Origin: Pseudoscleropodium purum
Taxonomy: Eukaryota; Streptophyta; Bryopsida; Hypnales; Brachytheciaceae
Assembly (NCBI GenBank): GCA_963969395.1
Contig: OZ017795.1
Coordinates: 16,926,001-16,990,000, forward strand
Direction of reading: 5' to 3'
DNA length: 64,000 nt
Under the pieces are notes generated by a model. The model saw only the letters and a program-made list of their open reading frames with translations. It was not told the origin of the DNA and made no database searches. Of this stretch, positions 11,038 to 25,495 are shown piece after piece (the stretch's first letter is position 1; the number at the start of each line of letters is the position of its first letter). Position numbers and translations under genes: made by a program.

Positions 11038-11756
11038 TTGCAAGAAACACTTGTCATTTTTTGTATCCCCTCGGTCTCCATGGAGGTGTTTTTCCTCATA
11101 ACATTTGCAATTTTAAGTCCATTTTAGCTCAAATTTAGAAGAGAGGTGCATGTTGTTTATCTAGACATTTAGTAATTTTTTTAACTTTAAAAAAAATAAT
11201 TTACTACTTTTAAGGTGGCCCCTATTGGGTGTCTACCTTGGCTATTTTGGGGGGTTTTAGTCCTATTTGGGGATTAGAAATGTGATTCTAAAGCCAAAGT
11301 TTTAGTTTTTGGTGGGTGGGCTAACATTCTAAAGACATCTAATGAAATTTTTGGCAAAGAACTAGATGTAAGGGCTGCACATGGATTGAAAGTGGATATT
11401 GTTTGCGCAAGTACTGTAAAGAGAGGAAAATTTTTTATGATGATTTTTTTTGTTCACATGGTACCAAAGGAAAGATTGGAAAAATGGATTTTTTTCTTTT
11501 AATTATTTCAATTTTTTTAACATTTTCTAAAAATCAAATTCAAAAGTATTTATTTTTTTTGCATTTTTCTAGGCCTCTTTTATTGGGCATAACTTTTAGA
11601 GATAAATTTTTTTAGGCTTGAATTTTTACACATATACTATTTTTAATGCTTTACAATTATCCATATTTCATTTTATTTAAAAAAAATTATTCTGAAAGTT
11701 ATAAAACTCTAGTAATAAGGTTGTTTTGAGCCAACACCAGCAAGTGTTTCTTGCAA
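11038..11756. mobile_element. Small non-autonomous TIR element (TTGCAAGAAACACTTG ends)
   Basis: The left end TTGCAAGAAACACTTG (11038) is repeated exactly inverted at the right end (CAAGTGTTTCTTGCAA, to 11756), enclosing 719 bp of non-coding AT-rich DNA. The frame 11403-11615 inside it is low complexity and probably chance. The outer flanks do not show an obvious target duplication. A longer inverted pair, GGGTGATTGCAAGA at 11032-11045 and its inverse at 14126-14139, suggests that this element may be part of, or related to, a larger 3.1-kb element. The superfamily cannot be named from the ends alone. Confidence 0.55.
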
Positions 11757-12593
11757 CTAACAATTGTTTTAGTAGACATTATTGTGTGCTTTTCTAAAAA
11801 GACATGTGATGAAAAAAAATCAAATTTACAACATTAGAGAAAATTTGGACTCTCTAGAGAGTTGTTTGTCTTATGGCTAGATGTATAAATGGTTTTTTTG
11901 TAACAAATATTAAAATTTTATTAAAAATCATATACCATGTAATTGCCTCAAGTACTATGTCAAATTGTGATTTTTAATTTTTTTTAAATTCAAAAAAACA
12001 TATAACTTTTTTTTCTTGTATGTTGTGTAAAAAAGATTTTAATACATAATACATTGTGACACAAACCTACATCAAATATGAAAAAATTTAAAATTTTAAT
12101 TTAAAATTTTTAAAAAAAATGTATATATATATAAACAATATCAAATAGAAGGCAAGCTATCTCACTTTAAAAATGAAGAATCCAATAGTGCAAATGCAAG
12201 AGAAAGTGAAGTTTTTTAATGAAAATGCAAAAAATCTAAGTTAGAAACACTCCAACAACAAATTGTCTCTCTATCTCAAACATCTACAAGACAACTTGGT
12301 AAAGAATGCCCCAAAAGGGAGCTCCAAAGCCTAAATGCCCTAAACCCTAGTTGATAGGAATAAAAGGTTATTTTCTATATAAATGAGTTAACCCTACATG
12401 GACAAATTATTTTCTTCTATATAAAGTGCCACTAAAGATGAAGTTCAAAATAGCCTAAGGTTCCCAAACAAGATTAAACTACATAAAACTAATGTACTTT
12501 AGCAAACTGCATCCATTTGACATGGTGTCACACATGATGCCATTCATATGACATATATGTGCACATCTTGTGAGGGTGTCTAAACACTATAAA
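11757..12593. other. AT-rich DNA without recognisable gene
   Basis: Long A and T runs and a short AT microsatellite near 12121-12133. Nothing else supported. Confidence 0.4.
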
Positions 12594-12799
12594 CACTATA
12601 AGAAACCCACGTTTTAGTTGATGGATTTTTATGAACATCCAATGTAACAACTGTGTTTTTTATGTCTACAATGACGTTCAATTTAATATGAACATTTAAT
12701 TTTCATGTTAAATTGGACATCATTGTTGATATTAAATCACAGGTGTTACATTGGATGTCCATAAATATCCGTCAACTAAAATATGGACTTCTTATAGTA
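12594..12799. mobile_element. 206-bp foldback MITE with CACTA-like ends
   Basis: The whole element is an imperfect palindrome. The left arm runs from CACTATAAGAAACCCACG and the right arm is its inverse, ending CTTCTTATAGT. The internal arms share GTTGAYGGATWTTTATGRAC and ACATCCAATGTAACA. CACTA/EnSpm elements begin CACTA and often CACTACAAGAAA, which fits; the terminal G at the right end would be changed to A. Possible 3-bp flanks are AAA and AGA. Confidence 0.6.
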
Positions 12800-12904
12800 A
12801 GAGAGTCTAAATTTTTTCTACTATCATTTGTAAATCATTGGAACCTTTAGATTGCAGACTTTTTCAAGCAAGAGATTGAGGCAATTGCAATGCTATTTTC
12901 ATAA

Positions 12905-13842
12905 CCCTAAAGTTCCTTGATTATATTTTCACCAAAAATGCTCTAAAACTGCCATTTCTTGTACAAGTTTCAAATTTTAGAAAAAAAAAAGTTCTAGAAC
13001 ATTTATAACCATAGGATCTTGTAGTACATTGGTTTGAAAATATGTGGAAAAAATTTCAAAAATTTCTACTTTATAGATTGCAAGATATTAGCATTTGAAG
13101 TGACAAAAATCATTACTTTGTCCTTGCGAAAAACTAGGTAGTTAGACTTCATAAGGTCACATTTGTATGAAAAAATGTTCAAAATGGTAGTTCTTTGGAT
13201 TCATTTTTCAAGGCATGTTGGCTACATGCTTGAAAATTTTTAGATCATTTGAAATTGTGCAACATATAAAAAAAATAGTAAGTAGAAATATGTGGAGAAT
13301 GATTCAAAATACTAAATTGTTAAAATTTTATTTATGGAATTGAAAAATGCCAATCTCAATGGTTTTAATGTTATAATAAAAAATATTCACCTAATTTTTT
13401 TTTTTTTTTCCATAAATATTGAAAATTGAGTCCAATAAAAGACTTCAATGGTTATTTTGGAATAGGGAATCCATAATTGCCTACAAACTAAAACACCTCA
13501 TAACTTTTGACTCATTGATAAAAAAAAAATAGAATGATTCTAAGCTTTCCATATATATATATATATATATATATAAGTATAGAAAAACATTTTCAAATTT
13601 GGGTTTTTGAAAAAAAAAAAATATTCAGATCTGTCCAAACTACTTGAGTTGAGAAATAAACTACGTATTAGGCTATAACTTTTGACTCATATTTCCAAAT
13701 GTCTTGAAATTTAGTGCACATGAAAGATATTCCTTGTTCACACCTTTATTAAAATTTGGGCCAAAAACATAAAAATCTCCAATCACACGCACTTACGTAA
13801 AATTTCTATGTTGCCAAAAAACATAGCTTGATCTTTTAGGAA
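12905..13842. mobile_element. TTAA-family element, about 938 bp
   Basis: The left end is ATAA|CCCTAAAGTTCC and the right end is TCTTTTAGGAA|TTAA. Internally it is an inverted relative of the element at 40,763-41,683: the stretch around 13,700-13,760 (CATGAAAGATATTCC, ATTTGGGCCAAAAACA) matches the inverse of 40,835-40,905. No coding potential. It contains an (AT)n run at 13,551-13,575. It belongs to the non-autonomous TTAA family described in the findings. Confidence 0.65.
13551..13575. repeat. (AT)n microsatellite
   Basis: About twelve uninterrupted AT units inside the TTAA element at 12.9-13.8 kb. Confidence 0.9.
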
Positions 13843-14139
13843 TTAAACGCTTCTAGAAAAAAAAAGGTGAAGGGGTCATGAAATGAGGCTGTAAAAATTT
13901 CAAGTTGTAACTCCAAAAAAAACTACTAAAATATCAAGTGTGATAGACCTTTTGAAATACTATTCAATAATCATTTTATTTATGAAAATATCCCCCCAAA
14001 TGGTAAAACCATGTTCTCCTTGTATAACCTTGGTAAAAATTTCATGGCAATCCAAGTAGAACTTTAAAGTTTTGTACCTAAACCCAATTGCTATGCAACA
14101 CGTGATACAAATTAATACAAGTATATCTTGCAATCACCC

Positions 14140-16004
14140 CAAAGTCTATCTCCTAATAGTATTGTGTCTCTTTTAAGCATTTTTGGAGGCTATTTCAATA
14201 ACAGTATTTGGAGATTCTAATCCTACACCAATCATTCAAAACTTATTTAATTTGCTAGGTGCATTGCTAATGCCCTTGAGCATTTTTTAGATACCATATG
14301 AAGAAACTATGAATTTCTAAAGTATTCAACATAGGTGTATCCAAAAGTAATCCTAGACTCTCATGATAGATAGAGTATAATCAGTGCAAAAATTTGAAGG
14401 ATAGGTACATCAATATTTCATACAAAAATTTATGAAAAATTTACCCTTTGATCAAGTTGAAGGATTGTCAAATTGATAGCCCTGCATGTTTTTTTATGCA
14501 CATATGGCAAATATAGAAAGATTGTCAAAATTCAACCAATAAAATATACAAATTCATTGTAAAAAAGACATAATAAAACTTCATTGAATTTAATAAGGCA
14601 ATAAAGCATTCTTTAAGCTTCTAATGGTCAATCTCTAGTTCAACTACATTGATTTGTCCTAACAGTGCTTGTGACACCAATTTACTAAGTCGCACTATTT
14701 TGAATTAGTGTAATTATATTACTACATTGTATCAATTTCTACAAAAATAAAATTTTGTGGTGACATTAATTTTATAGGTATCATTAAAATATCTCTCATT
14801 CATCTCACCCTAAATATCAAAGTTTCTAGACCAATTCATCACTTCAATTTCCTTTTTACACAAATACATCTTCATTAGTACTTTCAAATTTCATTACATC
14901 TGTTGTTCTCTTTTCACCAAATTTTATTTTAAAAAGTCATGCTCATACCTTACATTTGGTTGGCAAGGGTGGCCAACCGGCCTAATCAACTAATCCTAAA
15001 GATGGACTTCCTTTTACAAAAATTGACAAAACTTTCAAAAAGAAACAAAAGATTTTCTAAAATTCTACTTGGAAGTGAGTAATATTCATAAGAGGAGAAT
15101 TAGAATTATTGGCAACAAGGAAGAGGCCCATAAAAAATAGAAGAAACAACTTTAAATTCCAACTTCCAAAAAATTAATTTAATATTGAACTTAAACTTTT
15201 TGGTTGTTTTTGTAGCAATAAGACATAACTAATTTTAAAATGAAGCCTTTCTCAATTCACATAGAATTTTAAATATTATGGAGGTTAGCAAAAATAATTA
15301 TGATTCTAGAAAACTTAACCACTTAAGAACCATACATTCAAATTTTAGACAACAAATGAACACAAACACATCCCAATATACAAAATGTAATTTTTCATCC
15401 ATTAATTTTTTGGTAGATTTTTGTGTCAAGTCTATAGAATTTGAATGATATCAATTTTGAAGACTTTGCTTTGCAAATATTCTATAATTCAAAGGGTACT
15501 AGTAGGTTTGGTCTTAAAAAATAATAAATTTTAAATGATCCTAAAAAATAATTTGAATAAATAATAAAAATAAAAATCTTTAAAAATTGCTATGATCAAT
15601 ACTTAACATTTTGAACTCAAAGGAAAAAAAAATCTTATGGAAATTACAAGTATTCAATCTATAATTGATTTTAGAAGGAATTTTTAATTTTTGGCTTCAA
15701 ATTTAATTGAAATGATTGGTTAGTATAGTAGTTTATCTAATTGTATGGATGTCATCTATAGATCATATTTTACAACTATTGTTTGAGAGTCATCATTAAA
15801 TTATTATTTTAAGTTGGATTTAATAATACATCTTCACAATTTTAGAAATTTGGACTACCTTTTATTCTTGAAGGATTAAAATTGTTTCCAATTTTGACTT
15901 TATATAGAAGTCTGATTTGAAGCCTATTTGAAGGGAAGAAAAATTAGAGACCTTCAAATAAAAAGGTAAATTTCTTTTCAAGAAGAAGTTAGGTAAACGT
16001 ACCC
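14140..16004. other. AT-rich DNA related to 32.4-33.9 kb
   Basis: No gene. Two parts resemble DNA further right: about 15,600-15,860 matches 32,440-32,710 in inverted orientation (the GAATTTTTAATTTTTGGCTT region), and about 14,270-14,350 resembles 33,720-33,800 in direct orientation. These are remains of dispersed AT-rich repeats whose boundaries I cannot set. Confidence 0.4.
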
Positions 16005-16195
16005 AATACCAACTACTAACTTAATACCACCTCAATGTATAGCTAGCATTGATTCTAGAGTGAAAATCTATGACAATATAACATGTCTTAACTTCACTTA
16101 CAGTGAAGTTAAGGCATGTACTTGTGTTATTAATTCTCATTTTAGAATCAACAAGCATCCTACATTTGGGAGGTATTAGGTTAGTGGTTGGTATT
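16005..16195. repeat. 191-bp foldback MITE
   Basis: The left arm begins AATACCAACTACTAAC and the right arm ends GTTAGTGGTTGGTATT, its inverse with one mismatch. The two arms meet near 16,090 (GTTAAGACATG family palindrome: ACTTCACTTAC / AGTGAAGTTAAG). It ends two bases before the CACTA element that follows, so the latter probably inserted at or beside its edge. Confidence 0.6.
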
Positions 16196-16197
16196 AG

Positions 16198-17006
16198 CAC
16201 TAGAAGAAAATGAGGGGTTTTGCAACTATACTATGCAACAGGTCTTTTAGTTGCATATGATACTTATAAGAGTTTGCAACTAGTGATAATTTGGAGACTT
16301 GTAGTTGTAGTGGAAACCCTAAAATCTAAGAAAAAAGTACAGCAATTACAAAAGTTACAACTCATATGTGACTCATTTGCAACTTGTTTGGAATTTGTAG
16401 ATTTACAGATTTTAAAATATTAATCTCAATGATTTGTAGATTTCAAAATTTTATATCTACTTTTTTTAAGATTTTATAATTTTAGAACTATCTTTTTTAG
16501 ATTTTTGAATTTCAATTTCATAAATTTTAATTATTCTTTTTATTTCTATAGATTGTAGAAATTTACAAATTGTAAAAATCTTAAAATTCTATCAATAAAA
16601 TTTATGGTATGAGACTACAACAACTTGTTAGTCTTATATGTCTAATCTCATAGCACTCTTTACAATTGATATGGAACAATTGATATAAGACAAATGGGAA
16701 TGAACTTTGAAAGCAACTAAGAAACAACTAGAAAACAACTGGAAAAACAACTAATGTACGACTAGAAAGCAATTGGGAAACAACTTGGTCAATTTACAAT
16801 TGCAATCTTTTCCTAGTTGTTTCCTAGTTTTTTTTTTGTAACTATAGAATGAATTGCTACTAAAATAATGTATCAATGTTGTAAAACAACAAAAAAACAA
16901 TTACATTAGATTTGGTGCTAACAGAGAGGATTACAATAGCATGATAGTTGTCTAGGACACTAGTTACATAGTAGTTGGTTGTACCAAACATGTTTTTCTT
17001 CTAGTG
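16198..17006. mobile_element. Non-autonomous CACTA (En/Spm-type) element, 809 bp
   Basis: The ends are CACTAGAAGAAAA and TTTTTCTTCTAGTG, a 12-13 bp terminal inverted repeat starting with the diagnostic CACTA. The 3-bp flanks are TAG and TAT (two of three match). Both subterminal regions carry many copies of AACAACT/GTTGCAACT-like motifs (for example 16,725-16,800), as is usual for transposase binding in this superfamily. No transposase is encoded; the frame 16,220-16,423 is a short low-complexity one. Confidence 0.75.
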
Positions 17007-17157
17007 TATAATTTTGGCCAAAATATGTAGGGATTCATTTTAGAAAAGAGTCACAATTAAGGTGATAACATCCCAAACCATTTGTGTATTCATTCTAGAC
17101 AAGTAGACTTCTATTGAAAGTATCCCAAATGTGCAATTAAACTATCCCCATACTTAA

Positions 17158-17970
17158 CCTCTAAACACCCAAGCCTTTAATTTTAGATGTGTTTTTCATT
17201 TGAATAAAAAGCATGGACTTATATTTATCTCCAATGAAGCAAATTTTTTTTTTCAATTAAAATCTAACTATATAGATGTTTAAAGAGTTTGTTTATTAGT
17301 ATGCTTACCAATTTTGAGTGCAAAATTATATAGGAGTTGTAAGATTGTAACAAGAGAAATGTATATTTTCTATTTTTAGTGAGTTGCTCCTTTCCACAAT
17401 GTTTCATAAATTTGCTCATAAATTTTTTGGGGGATTGGAGGTGACATGAACAATTACAAATTGTGTTATCACACTAAAATGAACTTTTAGAAAATTGAAT
17501 TTCATACAAAAAGCTATTAAACTCAGTACACAATCCACCTTGCAATTGTTGAGATGCAATTTTTTTATTATAAGTAAATCACAAATAACTCCAAACCAAC
17601 ACTTGCTTTTAAAAATTTTCAATGGTGAGAACCATGAAAACAATTTACTATTTCCATTGGGACCATTTTCAAAGCAAAAAGATAAGTATAAGTTTTTAGA
17701 TCTCAAATCAAATGAAATTGGCAAACTTTGCTCAAAGTTGGCAAATGAAGTAAAATTAGCAAGCTTTATTCTTCCACTAATGGACATATATGCCTTTGAA
17801 GATTTGTCAAAAATCAAATGTTTATCTTTTTTAGTGAAAATTAAAAAATTTCAAGAGTTTATACTTAACCTTCAAAATTGCCCCAATTTTTTTTAAATGA
17901 TCAAAAGAATTGAATTGCCCAATCTCAAATGAGCCTAAAGTTTATATATAATCAATTGGGCATTTAGGGG
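17158..17970. mobile_element. TTAA-family element, 813 bp
   Basis: TTAA (17154-17157) precedes the left end CCTCTAAACACCCAAG, and the right end CAATTGGGCATTTAGGGG is followed by TTAA (17971-17974). About 13 of the 16 outermost bases match inversely. Two overlapping 133-codon frames on opposite strands (17,495-17,896 plus; 17,416-17,817 minus) lie inside, but they are AT-driven and show no domain. Confidence 0.7.
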
Positions 17971-18277
17971 TTAATAACAATTAGTAAACTATTAAATCTT
18001 TAGATTTTGGTTTTACAATCAAGCTATGTGATGGCTTCAAAGGCCTAGGGCTGGAGCTTCTACTTCAAGAATTCAAAGTAATTACATGTCTTATTCAAAA
18101 ATTCTATTTTTTTTTGTATGAATTTATGATTTTCAATTGCTAACACCATGAAAATGCTGTTTTTTCTTGAAAAAGGTGCCTCCAACTATATTGAATTGTT
18201 TATTTTGACATTTTTGGATGTTTTTACCTAAGTGCAATTACCACTTGTATTTCACAACTTGAGCAAGTTGATAAACA

Positions 18278-18852
18278 CTCCCTCCATCTCATAATTATTT
18301 TCCTTTTGACCTTAGTTTTTGGTCCCCAGATGATCTTCCTATTAGACTTGTGGCGTTTGTGAATTGGTCCAATTTGACTTTCAATTGCTATCTAAGACCA
18401 ACAAAACAACTCCAAGCAATAGTTTCCCCTCCATCCATGCAAATGATGCAATTGTCAATCAAAAAACAAATGAAATGATTGAAGGGGTCAATTGACACTA
18501 TTTGTTTTTATTTTTTGCATCTCTTTGAATATTGTCCAATCAAAAGAGATGGCTTTAGAAGGCAAAACAAAGGTCCACATATTGTTTTTGGCCCATACAA
18601 AATATCCATAGAATGACAACCGCACTCTCAACAATCAAATGCCTAGTGGTGCTCTTTCAAAATGCCCCCAAAATTCCACTTTTTAATACTCCCAAACTAT
18701 ACTTTGAAAAGGACTTAGAAACTCCAAAATTGTAAGACTCCAAGAGTGAATCAAACTTTAGTTAAAACGTAAATTTGGTCTTTAAAATGTTATTTTCAAC
18801 TATAATCTGAAACATTTTGTCCAATAGAAAAATCATCTTGGAATAGAGGGAG
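18278..18852. mobile_element. Stowaway-like MITE (CTCCCTCC ends)
   Basis: The left end CTCCCTCCATCTCATAAT and the right end, whose inverse reads CTCCCTCTATTCCAAGAT, resemble the Stowaway (Tc1/mariner) terminal CTCCCTCCGTTCC. The right flank is TA and the left flank CA, consistent with a decayed TA duplication. The 575-bp interior is non-coding; inward of the ends both arms share a GATGATYTTYCTATTRGAC segment. Confidence 0.5.
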
Positions 18853-19075
18853 TAAAATCATTTTGGAGACCTAGATACTTGCACCTTTCTCACAATGCAA
18901 CTTGGTTACTTGGTGCCCTCGATTTGCTCCCAACTATTAGTATTTTGAGCTTCCACTTGAAGGAATGTTGCATTCTTTGGATTCCATACTTGCATTTCAA
19001 GAAATTCACCTTGCCATTGTAGTATTGAAAGGTATGGTTTTCAATGTTAATTTATTTTCCTCAAGGTTGGTATTG

Positions 19076-19330
19076 GGGGTGGTTGCAAGAAAGAATGACT
19101 ATTTTGTATAGCATTTTCCACAATATTCATGATTTTTTGGTATATACTTTATAATTAGAATTTTTTTTTTAAAAGTGTGATAAATATATTTAATATTTAT
19201 AGCTCTAAGAAGAAGGTACCCTAGGTAGGAAAAACATATATATTCTCTAAGTAGGAGAACTAGAAAAGTGCAAAATCTCACGAAAATAGGTACTTTAACA
19301 TTTAGGTTTGTGAAAATTAGAGAATTTTTT
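19076..19330. repeat. AT-rich repeat, inverted copy of 32,130-32,385
   Basis: Shared segments are GGTTGCAAGAAAGA-type ends, GGTACCCTAGGTAGGAAAA, TCTCTAAGTAGGAGAAC and GTGCAAAATCTCA, found inverted at 32,130-32,385. Non-coding; the small minus frame 19,099-19,335 is not protein-like. Confidence 0.55.
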
Positions 19331-19641
19331 TTCAAAGAACTAAAAGTTGGAAATTTAGGAAGACCTCATAGTGAAGAGATTTTACCAAAAGAATGATCTT
19401 AAAACCATTTTGAATACTCAAAATTATGTGCACAAGGTAGCCCTAGTTGCATGAATATAGAGGATATAAAATAATATTTTTGTAAGTTTCTTTTGGTGAG
19501 CACATGCCTCTCTAGTGTGCAAATAGCCCACACAAATTTTAGCTCTAAGGTAGACAAACCCTTTTTTGAGTGGTCCCCAATGCCACTCCTTTGGAAAGGC
19601 CCTTTCATTGTGCAATTATTGTCTAGATATGACTTTGTTAA

Positions 19642-19863
19642 TCCTTAAACGTCAATGAGGATATTTGGCATCTAATAGATGCTAGGATATTCTTCTAATA
19701 GGACAAAAGTTCAACTATTCATCTACAAAATTTTGTTGTCAAAAAGGAAGGTCTTCTATAGTAGCTTGACTTTCAATGAGTGCTTTTGCAATTTCTTAAG
19801 CCAAAAATTCACATAGTAATACAAACTAATGATTTCTACAAACATCCTTTTGTCCTTTAAGGA
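19642..19863. mobile_element. 222-bp TTAA MITE, apparent deletion derivative of the 60-63.7 kb element
   Basis: TTAA (19638-19641) and TTAA (19864-19867) flank the ends TCCTTAAACGTC and GTCCTTTAAGGA. The left 90 bp align with 60,193-60,285 (shared GGACARAAGTKCAACTATTC) and the right 118 bp align with 63,580-63,698 (shared TCTTCTAYAGTAGYTTGACTT and CCTTTTGGTGTTTAAGGA-like end). Only the long internal cargo is missing. This is the normal relation of a MITE to a longer partner. Confidence 0.75.
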
Positions 19864-19867
19864 TTAA

Positions 19868-21560
19868 ATAATGTGGTAGTTGGCAATCAGATTACTAGAA
19901 TGCTAACTTCAATTGGTTACATGGTAGCCTCTACATGCATCCTAGGCACATGACTACAATAGGGACTAGGGACTTGCTCTTGAGTTCAACATTAATAACA
20001 ATGGAATCTATATTTAATCTAATTTTTGTTTGAAGTGTTCACTTAAGAATCAATAATACATCAACTTTACTATTGATCTATAGTTGTTTTAGGACCCTAT
20101 AACTATTAACTTTGCACTTGAATACAAACTTTTGAATATTATAATTTTTTGAATATATGGATATTCTTGAGATGGGTATTAAAAGGTTAATCTCTTGAAT
20201 ATTTTTTCCACTTTTCTAGTGATCAAGTAACACCCTATCCTCTTAAATGGACGGATATGGATTTGTCTACCTTAGATAATTAATTTTGGGTAGTCCTCTG
20301 TACTAAAATCCCCTAAACCACAAAGTGTGACAAATTAGTTAAATTTAAACTTAAATATAAAATTCTTTTTGAATATTTTTGAAAAGAAAATTCTTTAATT
20401 ATTTTCTAGTTACTGATTTTAAAAAAAAGTTTCAAGTACAATGGCTTCAATCTGCCAAAGTTATAGTCGATGACAACTCAATCACCTTAAGTGTGACACA
20501 AAATAGTACCAGTGTTGTAGCGGAAGTTGGTGTTCTTGGGTTCATGGCCATGATGGTACCTTCACATTTGATGAACTAATTAAAATTTTGTTGTGCAGAA
20601 ACTTATTGCAGTATTGAAGTGCTTATTTGTGATGTGTAGGTCTGCTTATTCACTGAAACCTTTAATTTGTCAAGAAGATGAGCATGAGGTCCAAGTTACT
20701 TTCTGTTGGGGCAGATTGATTTCTAATTGCCACATAATTGTGTGTTGCAGCATCCAGTAAATTCTCTATGGTTCAAACCTTGCATTTTGAATGCAACTCT
20801 GTTCAAGTGAATGGAATGCGCATCATCACATATTTATGATAGGAACAAAATATACATTAGGATCACAACAACAATATGATTTTTTAAGTCTATATATTTG
20901 GTAAATTGTTAGTTTAAATTTAGTGAATCTTCTACTTTATTATTGGTAGTTGGCAAAGCACATGTGTCACTCTTTGCTAATCATTTGTCCTATGTCACAT
21001 TAATTAAAATCGGTTGCAAATCTCTCAAATCTTTGTTTCCTCTTGTTTCTAGTCTTACATAGAAATTGACAAAATTATTGTAATAGCAAAAAAATGAACT
21101 ACAAGTTCCTTGCAACCACTATGCTTATTTTGTGCCAAATGGATGTCCACCTAGGCTTGGCATTCATAGGAGAACACAAGTGGGAAAAAGGAAGGTGAAA
21201 ACACCCCATTCTCATTTTTGTACCCATTCATGTATCCTAGATTTCCATTACACTGTTCTTAGACTTTCATTAAATTGTCTTTGAAAAGTGTCATTAAACT
21301 ATCCTTGTACTTAATTGTGATTGGTTGATCATAGATTGCTGAGTTTTTAGTTTCATGTTCACGTATGTGATGGTGTTAGCAATCTAATAAGCTATTGCTA
21401 TGAAAATTCATAATATATACATGCCATACCCGAAAAATCTGTTTTTTTTTAAAAATTCATATTTTTTGACTGCTATTACTAAAAGAAAATATTATTAGAG
21501 TAGAGCTACTGTAGACTGACGAAGGGCACTGCAGACGTCAGGGATCAACGTGAGCGTTGT
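19868..21560. other. Intergenic DNA before the P450
   Basis: AT-rich to about 20.4 kb, then closer to average composition. No gene or bounded element recognised. The region directly before 21,560 probably holds the P450 promoter. Confidence 0.4.
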
Positions 21561-21575
21561 TTTGTCAACTAAGCT

Positions 21576-21588
21576 TAAATATATAAAA
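21576..21588 (+). promoter_or_regulatory. TATA box of the P450 gene
   Basis: TAAATATATAAAAC lies about 225 bp before the P450 ATG, in a short stretch of less AT-rich DNA. A transcription start near 21,610 would give a leader of about 200 bases. Confidence 0.5.
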
Positions 21589-21809
21589 CTAGCTGCACAA
21601 TTCGGCACATCTGCAAGACATACTGATCATACTCTTTCTCCTCTAGTGACACCGATTGTCTCGATCGGTGTTTGGATTGAAGAGCCTGCTTCTCAATTCA
21701 TCATTCAGTGGAGATTAGGTTTCTAAGCTCTTGAAGCTCATGCTTTTATGTAAATTGCTTATTGGGGGATTTAGGCGTCCGTCTGCAGGCAAATGTTCTC
21801 CACGTCGTC

Positions 21810-25495
<3,686 letters not shown>

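Noticed and set aside
17416..17896. Two overlapping 133-codon frames on opposite strands
   Set aside because: They overlap almost completely, lie inside a non-coding TTAA element, are driven by AT-rich codons and show no domain.
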